Positions 29,473 to 37,996 of a stretch of 42,199 nt of DNA are shown piece by piece (the first letter of the stretch is position 1; every line of letters starts with the position of its first letter). This DNA comes from Psychrobacter sp. Ps6 (GTDB lineage Bacteria; Pseudomonadota; Gammaproteobacteria; Pseudomonadales; Moraxellaceae). The stretch is taken from assembly GCF_022129235.1 (NCBI RefSeq), contig NZ_JADQAI010000014.1:1-42199 (forward strand). The letters run 5' to 3'. The notes beneath the pieces are model-generated. The model had not been told where the DNA came from. It ran no database searches and saw only the letters and a program-made list of their open reading frames with translations. The position numbers and the translations under genes were made by a program.

Positions 29473-30441
29473 TTAGTAAACCGCTTTGACCTTATCGTCA
29501 TAGCGTACGCCTGGTAAGATACATAGCATCTCAAACAGTAAGTTCGCAGCCAGTACAGAGGTGTTGCCAAATGGATCATATGGTGGTGATACTTCAACCA
29601 AGTCACCACCGACCACATCAAGACCGCGCATGCCGCGAATGATTTCGATACCTTGAGTGGATGTCAGACCACCGATCTCAGCCGTCCCCGTACCAGGCGC
29701 AAATGCAGGGTCAATTCCATCAATATCGAAACTTAGATAAACAGGGCCATCGCCTAGCTTTTCGCGTACTTCTGCCATGAGCGGCGTCAGCGACTTATAC
29801 CAGCACTCTTCTGCCGGTACCACGCGAAACCCTTGCTGGGTTGACCAATCAAATTCTTCGGCGCTATAGCCTGTACCCCGCAGACCAATCTGCACCACGC
29901 GATTACCATCGATGAGGTTCTCTTCGACAGCGCGGCGGAACGGTGTGCCATGGGCGATTTTTTCGCCAAACATATCATCGTTGATATCAGCGTGAGCATC
30001 GATGTGCACCATACCGACAGGGCCATGTTTTTTGGCGAGTGCCCGCAGGATAGGCAGTGCGATGGTATGGTCGCCGCCCAACGTTAAAGGAATTGCGCCA
30101 TGTTTGACGATTTTATCGGTATAGAATTTTTCGATGATATCGACGCTTTTTAGCAGGTTAAACGTATTGATGGGTACATCGCCGATATCAGCGACTTGCA
30201 ATGACTCAAATGGCGCGGCACGCGTCGCCACGTTGTAAGGACGAATCATTCTTGACTCATCACGAATTTGTCTAGGCCCCAATCTGGCACCGCTACGGTT
30301 GGATGCACCAATATCTAAAGGTACGCCAACGAACGCCACATCTAACCCTTCAGCATCGGCTTGCGTTGGCAGACGCATCATAGAAGCGAAACCGCCAAAT
30401 CTTGGCATATCATTGCCACTTAATGGTTGATTGAATGTCAT
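29473..30441 (-). CDS. gbuA: Ureohydrolase, guanidinobutyrase/agmatinase type
   Basis: 322 residues with all binuclear manganese ligands: H125 in GGDHTIALP, D148, H150 and D152 in HIDAHADIND, D239 and D241 in SFDIDGIDPAFAPG. It cleaves a guanidino group to urea plus amine. Agmatinase, guanidinobutyrase and guanidinopropionase cannot be told apart safely by eye. The AruI-like gene, the aldehyde dehydrogenase and the divergent LysR gene (as GbuR in Pseudomonas) favour 4-guanidinobutyrate as substrate, giving GABA and urea. AGGGA lies 8 bases before the ATG. It is the first gene of the seven-gene block. Confidence 0.87.
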   Translation of the reverse strand: MTFNQPLSGNDMPRFGGFASMMRLPTQADAEGLDVAFVGVPLDIGASNRSGARLGPRQIRDESRMIRPYNVATRAAPFESLQVADIGDVPINTFNLLKSVDIIEKFYTDKIVKHGAIPLTLGGDHTIALPILRALAKKHGPVGMVHIDAHADINDDMFGEKIAHGTPFRRAVEENLIDGNRVVQIGLRGTGYSAEEFDWSTQQGFRVVPAEECWYKSLTPLMAEVREKLGDGPVYLSFDIDGIDPAFAPGTGTAEIGGLTSTQGIEIIRGMRGLDVVGGDLVEVSPPYDPFGNTSVLAANLLFEMLCILPGVRYDDKVKAVY

Positions 30442-30530
30442 AAATTAATTCCCTATTTGATTTATATACACAATTTGCTACATACAATTGACAATACATA
30501 AATATAAGGGAAGGAACCATGGTAAAATTT

Positions 30531-30544
30531 AGAAGTAAACTTCT
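30531..30544. promoter_or_regulatory. Candidate LysR-regulator operator
   Basis: AGAAGT-AA-ACTTCT is a perfect 6-bp inverted repeat in the 237-base gap between the ureohydrolase and LysR genes. A partial copy (TAGTAAACT) follows at about 30554 and AGAAGT recurs at 30582. Dyad sites in a divergent gap are usual for LysR-type regulation. Confidence 0.5.
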
Positions 30545-30678
30545 GATTTTTCGTAGTAAACTCGTTTTATCAGTTATTACCAGAAGTTTAAGAGAAACAC
30601 TACTGCTTGATAAAGTAGGTTTAATTGATACAGTAATTTGTTGCGATAGCACGTTATTGCGAAAGTAAGGGACCGGGT

Positions 30679-31581
30679 ATGATATTAGATGAGCTGATAA
30701 AAATAGACATAAAAACGTTACGTAGCTTTATGGCTATCGTGGAGTGTCAAGGCGTGACTGCTGCTCAGTCACGTTTGAATGTCACGACCTCGGTGATTAG
30801 TGGACATTTGACTCACTTAGAAGACCGCTTGGGCATGACACTCTGCCATCGCGGTCGAGCAGGTTTTAAGCTGACAGAGGATGGCGCGGCTGTCTATGAG
30901 GCATGTCTGGGCTTTACCGAATCGGTCGCGAGTTTTCAACATCAGCTGCACTATATTAAGCAATTAGACTCAGTACACGGCGGGCATATTAGGCTTTGCT
31001 TGATTGATCAGATGCCCAAGTTTTTTTACGATGCGCTTAGACAACGTCTTGCTAGCAGCTACCGAGAAAACCCTTTAATACACTTTTCTATCGATGTACA
31101 AAGCCCTGAGAGCATGCTAGAAAAGCTCGTTAGCAACGAGAGTGACATTGGTGTGGGTTATTTTGGTAGCTTTCCGCCATTACTCACTTTTAAGCCAGCA
31201 TTTGTTGAAAAGCAAGTAGTCTGCTGCGGACGCGAGCATAAGCTATTTTATAACTCAGAAGGATTGACTTTTGAGGATTTAGAGCAGAATTATCCGTGGA
31301 TAAAAAGGGGCTATGTGGTCGAGCATCATATCAATCATATCCGACCAAAAACCCTAAGTGCCACCACTTATCACATGGAGGCAACTGCGCAGCTTATCCT
31401 TGCCGGCCACCATGTGGGGTACTTACCGCGTGATTTGGCGAGACGTTACGAGGGTATGGGATTGATGAAAATACTCCTACCCAATGAAGCAAGCTACGAC
31501 GTCGAGCATCACTGGGCATATCGAGAAAATCAACCTAAACAAGCGGCCGACTTTTTAAATAAGATGATGAACTTACTATAA
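30679..31581 (+). CDS. LysR family transcriptional regulator
   Basis: 300 residues, usual LysR length. The N-terminal winged helix-turn-helix spans about residues 10-70 (LRSFMAIVECQGVTAAQSRL, then VISGHLTHLEDRLGMTLCHR), and the rest is the periplasmic-binding-like effector domain. AGGGA lies about 8 bases before the ATG. It is transcribed divergently from the guanidino block, so it most likely controls that block in response to a pathway compound, as GbuR does for gbuA in Pseudomonas. It converges with the antiporter gene with only 14 bases between the two stops. Confidence 0.93.
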   Translation: MILDELIKIDIKTLRSFMAIVECQGVTAAQSRLNVTTSVISGHLTHLEDRLGMTLCHRGRAGFKLTEDGAAVYEACLGFTESVASFQHQLHYIKQLDSVHGGHIRLCLIDQMPKFFYDALRQRLASSYRENPLIHFSIDVQSPESMLEKLVSNESDIGVGYFGSFPPLLTFKPAFVEKQVVCCGREHKLFYNSEGLTFEDLEQNYPWIKRGYVVEHHINHIRPKTLSATTYHMEATAQLILAGHHVGYLPRDLARRYEGMGLMKILLPNEASYDVEHHWAYRENQPKQAADFLNKMMNLL

Positions 31582-31595
31582 AGAAAATACGAATA

Positions 31596-33389
31596 TCACT
31601 GCACTGCTACGGACGGTTGTTGATGCTTGAGACCAATGCTTCTAAGCTTACCTTTTTCGCCTACTTCTTTGATAACCAGTGACCACTCATCGTTCACCAC
31701 AACTGTATCGCCTGAAACGGGTGCGGTACCTAAATGTGAGGTCACATACTCAGCGACCGTCTGCTCCCACATATCTTTGGTACTGTCTGCTTCGGTCGTT
31801 TTCAGCGTTTTTACCAAAGGTTTGGCGACCATGGCTTCTGAAAAAAATGGCAAATCTCCAAGTTTGACACTGGGTGACAGCAGCCATTCACCATAAAAAT
31901 CATCGATAGCCTTACGATCTAACGTTGTATCATTAAAAATTTTGGCAATTTTACTGGCATAATTACCTCGCATGGCGTACCAGACGCTATCACCAAATTT
32001 TATTTTCGTACTCTCATCGACGACGACAATTTGTTGTCCCCGTACCAACGCAAATACGCTGATTTCATCAGGGCTAATGCCTTTTGAGATTCCCATAGGA
32101 TGACGGCCAATAGCAAATGCACCTGATTGCGCCTCAAACTCATACAAAGTAATGCTCGCTTTATCTGACACCCAAACCTCATGTTCTTCTTTAGGATCTT
32201 TATTGGTCGGAATACGTACCTTGAATAAGTTTGCCATGGTAGGAATGGTCGTGCCTTGCAGTATCAACGACAATACCACAACGCCAAATGCAATATCAAA
32301 CAGCATAAAGGCGTTATCTATCCCCGCCATGACGGGCAAAATGGCAAGGGTAATAGGCACGGCACCGCGCAAACCAACCCAAGAGATAAACCCAATCTCT
32401 CGGTCTTTAAATTTAAATGGTTTGACGCTGGTATAGACCGCGATAGGACGGGCAACAAAGATCATAAAGAACGCTATCGCCACCGAATAATACCAGACAT
32501 TAAGGACATTTGATGGGGTGACCAGTAGACCCAATACCACAAACAATACTGCTTGCGACAGCCAAGCGAAGCTGTCCATCACGCGCATGACATGCTCGGT
32601 TGATCGTACTTTATGATTACCTATCAGCACCCCTGTCAGATACACCGCCAAAAACCCACTACCGCCAACCAAATTGGTTGCAGCAAATACGGCTAAGCCA
32701 GCGGAAAGTATCAAAATGGCGTACATGCCCTCTGCCAGATGTATCTTGGGCAACAGCCGAGATAGCAAATAACCAAAGAGTAAGCCCATCCCTAATCCAA
32801 AACTGAGCTGTTGGAACAGTAATACCAAAAAGCCAAATGCTGTCTGACCAGCAGGGTCGACGTTTAGGGCAATCAAACCCGTTACTAATAAAATGGCTAA
32901 GGGATCGTTGGCACCAGATTCTAATTCAAGCGTGGCTTGGACGCGGTCGTTGAGCTTGACCCCGCCATTACGTAGTAGAGAGAATACAGCGGCCGCATCG
33001 GTTGAGCCCACAATCGCAGCCATCAACAGGCCAAAACGCCAGTCGACATCGAGCAACCAAGTAACGAATACCCCGAGCACCAGTACCGTGACCAACACGC
33101 CCCAAGTAGCCAAAGTAATCGCAGGTTTTAAACCGACCCGAAACGACTTAAAAGACGTGCGTAAACCACCATCTAATAGGATACAAGCCAGCGCGGCTTG
33201 ACCCACAAAATTGGCCAGCCCATATTGAGAAAACTCAATACCCAAGATACCCTGCTCGCCTGCCAACATACCGACGATCAAAAACAGCAATAGCAAGGGC
33301 ACACCCAAACGCGCTGATAATGTACTCGCCATAATACTAGCGAAAATAAGTACTGCCCCTACGAGGTATAGGATATTCAAGGTATCCAT
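31596..33389 (-). CDS. nhaP2: K+/H+ antiporter, CvrA/NhaP2 family
   Basis: 597 residues. Residues 1-390 hold about 12-13 membrane helices of the CPA1 type, with the ion-path motif ELESGANDPLAILLV containing the conserved Asp pair region and GLRGAVPITLAILPV later on. The C-terminal cytoplasmic part (about 400-597) carries a TrkA-C-like domain and a CorC/HlyC-like end, as in CvrA of E. coli (578 residues). The protein exports K+ in exchange for H+ and helps osmotic and volume control. The ribosome site is weak. It is not in an obvious operon. Confidence 0.92.
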   Translation of the reverse strand: MDTLNILYLVGAVLIFASIMASTLSARLGVPLLLLFLIVGMLAGEQGILGIEFSQYGLANFVGQAALACILLDGGLRTSFKSFRVGLKPAITLATWGVLVTVLVLGVFVTWLLDVDWRFGLLMAAIVGSTDAAAVFSLLRNGGVKLNDRVQATLELESGANDPLAILLVTGLIALNVDPAGQTAFGFLVLLFQQLSFGLGMGLLFGYLLSRLLPKIHLAEGMYAILILSAGLAVFAATNLVGGSGFLAVYLTGVLIGNHKVRSTEHVMRVMDSFAWLSQAVLFVVLGLLVTPSNVLNVWYYSVAIAFFMIFVARPIAVYTSVKPFKFKDREIGFISWVGLRGAVPITLAILPVMAGIDNAFMLFDIAFGVVVLSLILQGTTIPTMANLFKVRIPTNKDPKEEHEVWVSDKASITLYEFEAQSGAFAIGRHPMGISKGISPDEISVFALVRGQQIVVVDESTKIKFGDSVWYAMRGNYASKIAKIFNDTTLDRKAIDDFYGEWLLSPSVKLGDLPFFSEAMVAKPLVKTLKTTEADSTKDMWEQTVAEYVTSHLGTAPVSGDTVVVNDEWSLVIKEVGEKGKLRSIGLKHQQPSVAVQ

Positions 33390-33595
33390 TTTTTAAAGCC
33401 CTGTTTTTATCATTGTTATATTAATATGTGGTGACGCGTAATAGTAATCGATTGCCAAAATATTTGCGTTATCCCACTGTGAGCAAACATCACTGCTAGA
33501 CAGCCCTAGATCATGAGCCTTCTGCTTGCCTATCTACACCTCCTCTATCTTATCGAGCACACCTATTCTCACAGAGTGCTCTCTATCATAAAACT

Positions 33596-33931
33596 CTACG
33601 TCTGAATATACTGCCATGCTAATACCAAAATTGCCGCTGCAATCAGCCAAGCGACAACGCCTAACAACAGTGCTTTATATAAGCTCATATAACTGATGCT
33701 AAAAAATACCACCAAGGTATAAATCAAATGTGGTATAACGCCCAGCATACTAAATATCAAGGCAACCCTTAAATCAGTAGGACTGCGCTCAGTACCAACA
33801 ATGAAGTGACTGATGAGCGTAAACGTGGGGAAAAGAGGTGCAAGCGCCGCCAGATAAAAAAATCGCGTTTGTGCAAATAATTGAATTGCCAATACCATCA
33901 AAGCGCCAATGAGCATTTTTAGCCAGATCAT
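33596..33931 (-). CDS. glpM: GlpM family membrane protein
   Basis: 111 residues with four hydrophobic segments. The pattern matches GlpM of E. coli (109 residues): FYLAALAPLFPTFTLISHFIVG then RVALIFSMLGVIPHLIYTLV, here shown as the segments APLFPTFTLISHFIVG and IFSMLGVIPHLIYTLV. GlpM is an inner-membrane protein once linked to alginate/glycerol functions; its biochemical role is unclear. GGAG lies 11 bases upstream of the ATG. It stands alone between the antiporter and the decarboxylase genes. Confidence 0.87.
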   Translation of the reverse strand: MIWLKMLIGALMVLAIQLFAQTRFFYLAALAPLFPTFTLISHFIVGTERSPTDLRVALIFSMLGVIPHLIYTLVVFFSISYMSLYKALLLGVVAWLIAAAILVLAWQYIQT

Positions 33932-34054
33932 GATGGATCACTCTCCTATTGAGTATGACGGGCGGAACACAACCCAATCTGCCATCATACTAAAGTCTAT
34001 GAACGGACATAAGAGAAATATTGGCTTAGTTGATAGTTATCACAGAAGCACATG

Positions 34055-34090
34055 AAAAAACCCCATCTAACAATGATGTTAAATGGGGTT
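34055..34090 (-). terminator. Rho-independent terminator of ipdC
   Basis: On the minus strand AACCCCAT and ATGGGGTT pair, continued inside by TAACA/TGTTA after a mismatch, and six Ts follow the stem. It starts 36 bases after the decarboxylase stop. Confidence 0.9.
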
Positions 34091-34125
34091 ATCAACACTA
34101 ATTATGAATGCTGTAAGTGTATTAC

Positions 34126-35796
34126 TTAATCACCTTTTGGCTTCAGCGCGGCACTGATATCGGCCAACAGTGGCGGGATATCATGCTTGTCGGCGATGAC
34201 CTCTATCATTACTAGCTTATCGGTAGTCGCGGCAGCTTTGTTTAAAGCCGCTTTTAGCTCGCCTGCTGTTTCTGCTTTGAGCAATACACTGTTTGCTTCG
34301 GTGGCGCCAAACGCTTTTGGCATGATCTGCCAATCGCATTTAGGAATATCGTTGTAGTATTGATTTTCGCCATGAATGGCGCGCTCCACCGTATAACCAT
34401 CGTTATTGATTAGGACGATGACTGGATTAATACGCTCTTGAATCATGACCGCCAATTCTTGGATAGTAAGCAGTGCTGAACCATCACCAATCAATAAAAC
34501 ACTGCGCTTATCTGGTGAGGCAATCGCAGCGCCTAAGCTGGCTGGTAATGTATAGCCAATTGAGCCCCACATCGGTTGCCCATATGAGGTCACGCCTTCT
34601 GGCAGACGCACATCACTGATGCCAAAGTATGCTGTTCCTTGCTCAGAGAACACTAGGTTATTACGATCTAAGCAATCAGCAATGATATGCCATAGGTCAT
34701 CTTGGCGGATAGCCTCACTGTCTTTACCTTTTTGTTCGTGCGGCTTAATTTCTTCACAGAAAGGTTTTGGTACGATATTAATGCCAGAGGTCATCACTTC
34801 ATGCAGGGCTTGCAACGCATCTTTTAGCGCAATCGGTGCAAAATTCTTACCACTGATAGAAGCACGCTCATAATGTAAATCTACGACCACATCTTCATTG
34901 ATATCTTGGCTAAACCCTGCGGTAGTAGTGTCAGTATATTGCACCCCTACTTTGATCAGACATTCGCAGTTTTCTACCGCGTCTTTGACAATGGGACGCG
35001 AAGCCACACCTGCATAAGTGCCTGCCCAGCGCTCGCTATTTTCATCAAGCAGCGTTTTTCCCCACGATAGCGTGGTATAAGGAATGTCTGTATCGGCAAT
35101 CAGTGCTTTGAGCTGTGACTGCAACCCCAAACGATGCACCATCAAATCTGCCATGAGCGTCGTGGTTTTGTTTGGCAAAAACTCTGTTAGCGCTTGCTTG
35201 AAATCTGCTAGTGCCGCTTGACTGGTGATGTCTTCTTGGCTATCAACCAGCTTGGTCGTTGGCGGATAAATAGGCTGACGCGCAACGTCTGGTGAGAGCA
35301 GCAGATAACCTGGACGATGCTTTTTGAGAATCAAGCGAATGACTCTATCAATTTCTGAGGCGGCGTTTTCAGGAGTAAGCTGCGCTCGTGCTACCGTCAC
35401 GGGCTCAACCATCTTAATAAAATGATTAAATACGCCATCGCCAAGCGAATGATGAATACGGCGTTTTGAATCTTGCAAAGCTGTACTTGGTGCACCTACG
35501 ATATGCAATACAGGCGCGTACTCGGCAAAAGAACCTGCCGTTGCATTAATCGCTGATAGTTCGCCTACACCAAAGGTCGTCACCATAGCAGCAAACCCAC
35601 GCTCGCGTGCATAACCATCGGCCGCATAGCCAGCATTTAGCTCATTGGTATTGCCCACCCAGCGCAGCTTATCAGAGGCCAAGACATTGTCCAAAAAGGT
35701 TAAGTTAAAATCGCCCGGTACGCCGAATATCTCAGAGGCACCCGCTTCTGCGACACGATCAAACAAATAATCAGCGATGGTATACTGTTGACTCAT
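34126..35796 (-). CDS. ipdC: Indolepyruvate/phenylpyruvate decarboxylase-like TPP enzyme
   Basis: 556 residues of the pyruvate decarboxylase/IpdC group. The start FGVPGDFNLTFLDNV, the activating Glu E52 in NTNELNAGYAADG, the active-site pair H115-H116 in RRIHHSLGDG, and the Mg-TPP motif GDGSALLTIQELAVMI with LINNDGYTVE are all present. This group decarboxylates aromatic or branched 2-oxoacids to aldehydes in the cytoplasm (Ehrlich-type degradation or indoleacetate synthesis); which substrate is used cannot be read here. AAGGA lies six bases before the ATG. It is monocistronic, with its own terminator, and is distinct in type from the AruI-like enzyme. Confidence 0.9.
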   Translation of the reverse strand: MSQQYTIADYLFDRVAEAGASEIFGVPGDFNLTFLDNVLASDKLRWVGNTNELNAGYAADGYARERGFAAMVTTFGVGELSAINATAGSFAEYAPVLHIVGAPSTALQDSKRRIHHSLGDGVFNHFIKMVEPVTVARAQLTPENAASEIDRVIRLILKKHRPGYLLLSPDVARQPIYPPTTKLVDSQEDITSQAALADFKQALTEFLPNKTTTLMADLMVHRLGLQSQLKALIADTDIPYTTLSWGKTLLDENSERWAGTYAGVASRPIVKDAVENCECLIKVGVQYTDTTTAGFSQDINEDVVVDLHYERASISGKNFAPIALKDALQALHEVMTSGINIVPKPFCEEIKPHEQKGKDSEAIRQDDLWHIIADCLDRNNLVFSEQGTAYFGISDVRLPEGVTSYGQPMWGSIGYTLPASLGAAIASPDKRSVLLIGDGSALLTIQELAVMIQERINPVIVLINNDGYTVERAIHGENQYYNDIPKCDWQIMPKAFGATEANSVLLKAETAGELKAALNKAAATTDKLVMIEVIADKHDIPPLLADISAALKPKGD

Positions 35797-35984
35797 TTTT
35801 TATCCTTATAACTTATCTTCGTAAGTGTTGATAATTGTGAATATGATTAAATCATAATGTGCATCCCAGCTTATTTATGTATGCAAAGCTTTTGGAATAC
35901 ATATTATAATGAACCGTTATAACATACATTTGTAGATAGAAGACATGCCTATTTTAATAACTTTAACTTTTTTTGTCATAGGTG

Positions 35985-36012
35985 TTGACACATAAAAAAA
36001 ACTGCGTATAAT
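35985..36012 (+). promoter_or_regulatory. Sigma-70 promoter of tRNA-Gly
   Basis: Perfect consensus boxes TTGACA (35985-35990) and TATAAT (36007-36012) with a 16-base spacer, ending 37 bases before the tRNA. Confidence 0.9.
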
Positions 36013-36049
36013 ACGCCTTCATCAACTGACGATAGTTAATTGATAATTA

Positions 36050-36124
36050 GCGGGAATAGCTCAGTGGTAGAGCATAACCTTGCCAAGGTTGGGGTCGAGA
36101 GTTCGAATCTCTTTTCCCGCTCCA
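36050..36124 (+). tRNA. tRNA-Gly (anticodon GCC)
   Basis: Acceptor arms GCGGGAA and TTCCCGC pair fully, followed by T and an encoded CCA. The D-arm AGCTCAGTGGTAGAGC, anticodon loop TTGCCAA with GCC at 36082-36084, and T-arm GAGAGTTCGAATCTC are all standard. It has its own promoter and terminator. It lies next to a decayed integrase region, so its 3' end may once have served as an attachment site. Confidence 0.97.
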
Positions 36125-36131
36125 AATACTT

Positions 36132-36164
36132 AAAAAGCCTCACTTAACAGTGAGGCTTTTTTTT
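36132..36164 (+). terminator. Rho-independent terminator of tRNA-Gly
   Basis: AAAAGCCTCAC and GTGAGGCTTTT form a perfect stem with a 6-base loop and end in eight Ts, 8 bases after the tRNA CCA. Confidence 0.93.
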
Positions 36165-36657
36165 GTCTAATTTTCGGGGTTTGTAGAAGATTTATCGAAA
36201 TATCTTTTTGAATATAGTTAAGTCTAACTACTCAATCAAAAAGCTCATTTTCGGTGCGGTGCCCAAACCGTGCCCTGCCCTAAAACTGCGTATGCGTATC
36301 TGACCACAACCTAGCTATTTTTGGTTCAAAAATCATCATGACACCTAACCTAGTAAATTTGGCCCTATGCTAATTTTTGAACCCAACCTCAATTCAGCAA
36401 AAAACGTGTTTCTTAGAGGTCTAATTTTTCTGAAATGCATTTTGGTTTTATAACACCTAAGATGAATTGTCGTTTAAACAGTGATGACCACCACCTAATA
36501 TTTGAAAAAATTGGGACAAGTAGAATATTTATCAGCGCTAAGCTTGATGATTTTCAAGACACTTCGAACAACAATCTTAGCAAGCATTCTAACTTTCTTT
36601 TGAACCCCCTTCCTCACAAACTTCATCTTCTTCATAGATGAGCTATGCTGAAAAAAC
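36165..36657. other. Gene-free segment between tRNA-Gly and IS3 element, with an 11-bp inverted repeat
   Basis: No convincing gene. A perfect 11-bp inverted repeat, GGTTCAAAAAT (36323-36333) and ATTTTTGAACC (36373-36383), brackets 39 bases and may be the ends of a tiny decayed element. A plus-strand frame at 36435-36641 (68 codons) and a Lys-rich minus-strand frame near 36500-36637 (45 codons) have no family resemblance I can see. The missing C-terminus of the integrase across the IS is not recognisable here. Confidence 0.5.
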
Positions 36658-36703
36658 TGTAGACCCAAACTTGGTAAACTAACGACTCAATGAGGAGTTT
36701 ATC

Positions 36704-37003
36704 ATGACTAAGAAAATCAGAACCTATAGTGGAGCATTCAAAGCTGAAGCCGTTAAAAAGATAGCAGATAATAATGGCAATGTTTCAGCGACTGCAAAGC
36801 AGCTTGGCATCGCCATGCAGACATTATCTAACTGGCAAAACAAAGCTGATAAAGGCCAGCTGATTGGTACTAAAGAATATGATCCTGAGCTCATAGCTAT
36901 ACTAGAAGAGAATAAACGTCTTAAACGTGATCTCAAAGTTGCTCAGGAAGAGCGAGATATTCTAAAAAAGGCCACGGCGTACTTCGTCAATGAGGAACGT
37001 TAA
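36704..37003 (+). CDS. IS3-family OrfA transposase subunit
   Basis: 99 residues. A helix-turn-helix (about 8-50: SGAFKAEAVKKIADNNGNVS, LGIAMQTLSNW) for binding the IS ends is followed by a leucine-zipper-like helix (EENKRLKRDLKVAQEERDIL). A GAGGAG ribosome site precedes the ATG. The slippery run A AAA AAG at 36964-36970 is in the classic phase for minus-1 frameshifting, but the shifted frame meets TGA at 36991-36993, so a simple OrfAB fusion is not made. Confidence 0.92.
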   Translation: MTKKIRTYSGAFKAEAVKKIADNNGNVSATAKQLGIAMQTLSNWQNKADKGQLIGTKEYDPELIAILEENKRLKRDLKVAQEERDILKKATAYFVNEER

Positions 37004-37064
37004 GAAACAGTCTAGTAGACTGTTTTAGTGACGCAAGACGTAGGGTTATGCCCGCAGTGACAGT
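37000..37064 (+). repeat. Structured insert, copy 1, between orfA and orfB
   Basis: Follows AATGAGGAACG. Hairpin 1 is AAACAGTC-TAGTA-GACTGTTT (37005-37025), then GACGCAAG (37030-37037), hairpin 2 GGGT-TAT-GCCC (37043-37053), then GCAGTGA (37054-37060). The same order of parts occurs in copy 2 inside orfB. Exact borders are uncertain by several bases. Confidence 0.6.
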
Positions 37065-37066
37065 TG

Positions 37067-37996
37067 ATGAAGTACGTCTTTATCAAGGATAACCAGAAGA
37101 TATTTAGCATCACCTGTATGTGTCACGTATTAGATGTCAAGCCATCAAGCTATTATAACTGGATAAATCGTGGTGTTAGTAATCAGCAGATCCACCGCAA
37201 CCAGTGTGAGCTGCGGGTTCGCGTGGCTCACGATGAAACTAAGCAGCGCTATGGCTGTGAGCGATTGCATGCTCATCTTACAGAGCAAGGCCATCATATC
37301 AGTCAATACATGGTAAGACGCATTAAAGAAGAATACGGCATTGTTTGCCGTCGTCACAAGCGTTTTAAAGTTACCACCAACTCAAACCATAAAAAGTTTA
37401 TCTATCCAAACCTGCTCGATCAAAAATTTGATACCAGTCGTCCTAACGAAGCTTGGGTTAGTGACATCACTTACATATGGACAGATGAGGGTTGGCTATA
37501 CTTAGCAGGTGTTGAAGACCTCTACACTAAAGAGCTGGTCGGCTATGCTATCCACAAGCGTATGACAGCAGATTTAGTTTGCCGTTCACTTAATATGGCC
37601 ATCAAGAATAAACGACCCAACCAAAGGCTGATTGTGCATTCTGATAGAGGCAGTCAGTACTGTAGTTATGACTATCATAAGATCATTAAGAAGCATAAAT
37701 TTAAGGGCTCAATGTCCAGACGTGGTAATTGCTTTGATAATGCTCCGATAGAGAGTTTCTGGGGCATATTGAAAAATGAGTTAGTGTATCATCAGGATTA
37801 TAAAATGAGATTCGAAGCTATCAATGACATCATTAAATATATTGAGCTTGAGTATAATGAGGAGCGATCAGCAAAGGACTGCTTTGCAGCGACGCAAGGC
37901 AAGAGCTATGCTCGCAGTGAAACTAGAATCCAAAAGGATTTGGGCTATAAAACGCCAAGACAGGTGTGGTTTGACTTTTATCGTCAGGCTGCGTAA
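37067..37996 (+). CDS. IS3-family OrfB transposase (DDE integrase core)
   Basis: About 309 residues from ATG 37067 (a TTG lies one codon earlier). An HTH_21-like start is followed by the retroviral integrase core with all catalytic acids: SDITYIW (Asp), HSDRGSQY (Asp) and APIESFWGILKNE (Glu). Near the C-terminus the usual join YNEE-RIQKDLGYKTPRQVW is split by 20 extra residues (SAKDCFAATQGKSYARSETR), encoded by a 60-base in-frame insert. The gene is in the same frame as orfA, separated by a stop and a related insert. Removing 65 bases (37000-37064) would join an ATG at 36990 in frame, giving MRNVMKYVFIK. Whether the altered enzyme works is unknown. Confidence 0.87.
   Translation: MKYVFIKDNQKIFSITCMCHVLDVKPSSYYNWINRGVSNQQIHRNQCELRVRVAHDETKQRYGCERLHAHLTEQGHHISQYMVRRIKEEYGIVCRRHKRFKVTTNSNHKKFIYPNLLDQKFDTSRPNEAWVSDITYIWTDEGWLYLAGVEDLYTKELVGYAIHKRMTADLVCRSLNMAIKNKRPNQRLIVHSDRGSQYCSYDYHKIIKKHKFKGSMSRRGNCFDNAPIESFWGILKNELVYHQDYKMRFEAINDIIKYIELEYNEERSAKDCFAATQGKSYARSETRIQKDLGYKTPRQVWFDFYRQAA
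37867..37926 (+). repeat. Structured insert, copy 2, in frame inside orfB
   Basis: Follows AATGAGGAGCG. Hairpin 1 is GCAAAG-GACTG-CTTTGC (37871-37887), then GACGCAAG (37891-37898), hairpin 2 GAGC-TAT-GCTC (37903-37913), then GCAGTGA (37914-37920). Its stems differ in sequence from copy 1 but remain paired. It adds 20 codons without a stop. Borders are inferred by comparison with the usual OrfB C-terminus. Confidence 0.6.

Noticed and set aside
36100..36124. Second copy of the tRNA-Gly 3' end as attR
   Set aside because: I found no repeat of the T-arm/acceptor sequence between 36125 and 42199; it may lie outside the window.
36435..36641. Plus-strand 68-codon frame and overlapping Lys-rich minus-strand 45-codon frame
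   Set aside because: No ribosome site close to the plus-strand start and no family; lies in decayed DNA beside the IS.
36964..36993. Programmed minus-1 frameshift making an OrfAB fusion
   Set aside because: The A AAA AAG run is well placed, but the shifted frame stops at TGA 36991-36993 before reaching orfB.
37000..37064. c-di-GMP (GEMM) riboswitch, because of a GACGCAA-like string and a GGGTTA-containing hairpin
   Set aside because: The rest of the GEMM core, including the tetraloop helix and its receptor, is absent, and a second copy lies inside a coding region.
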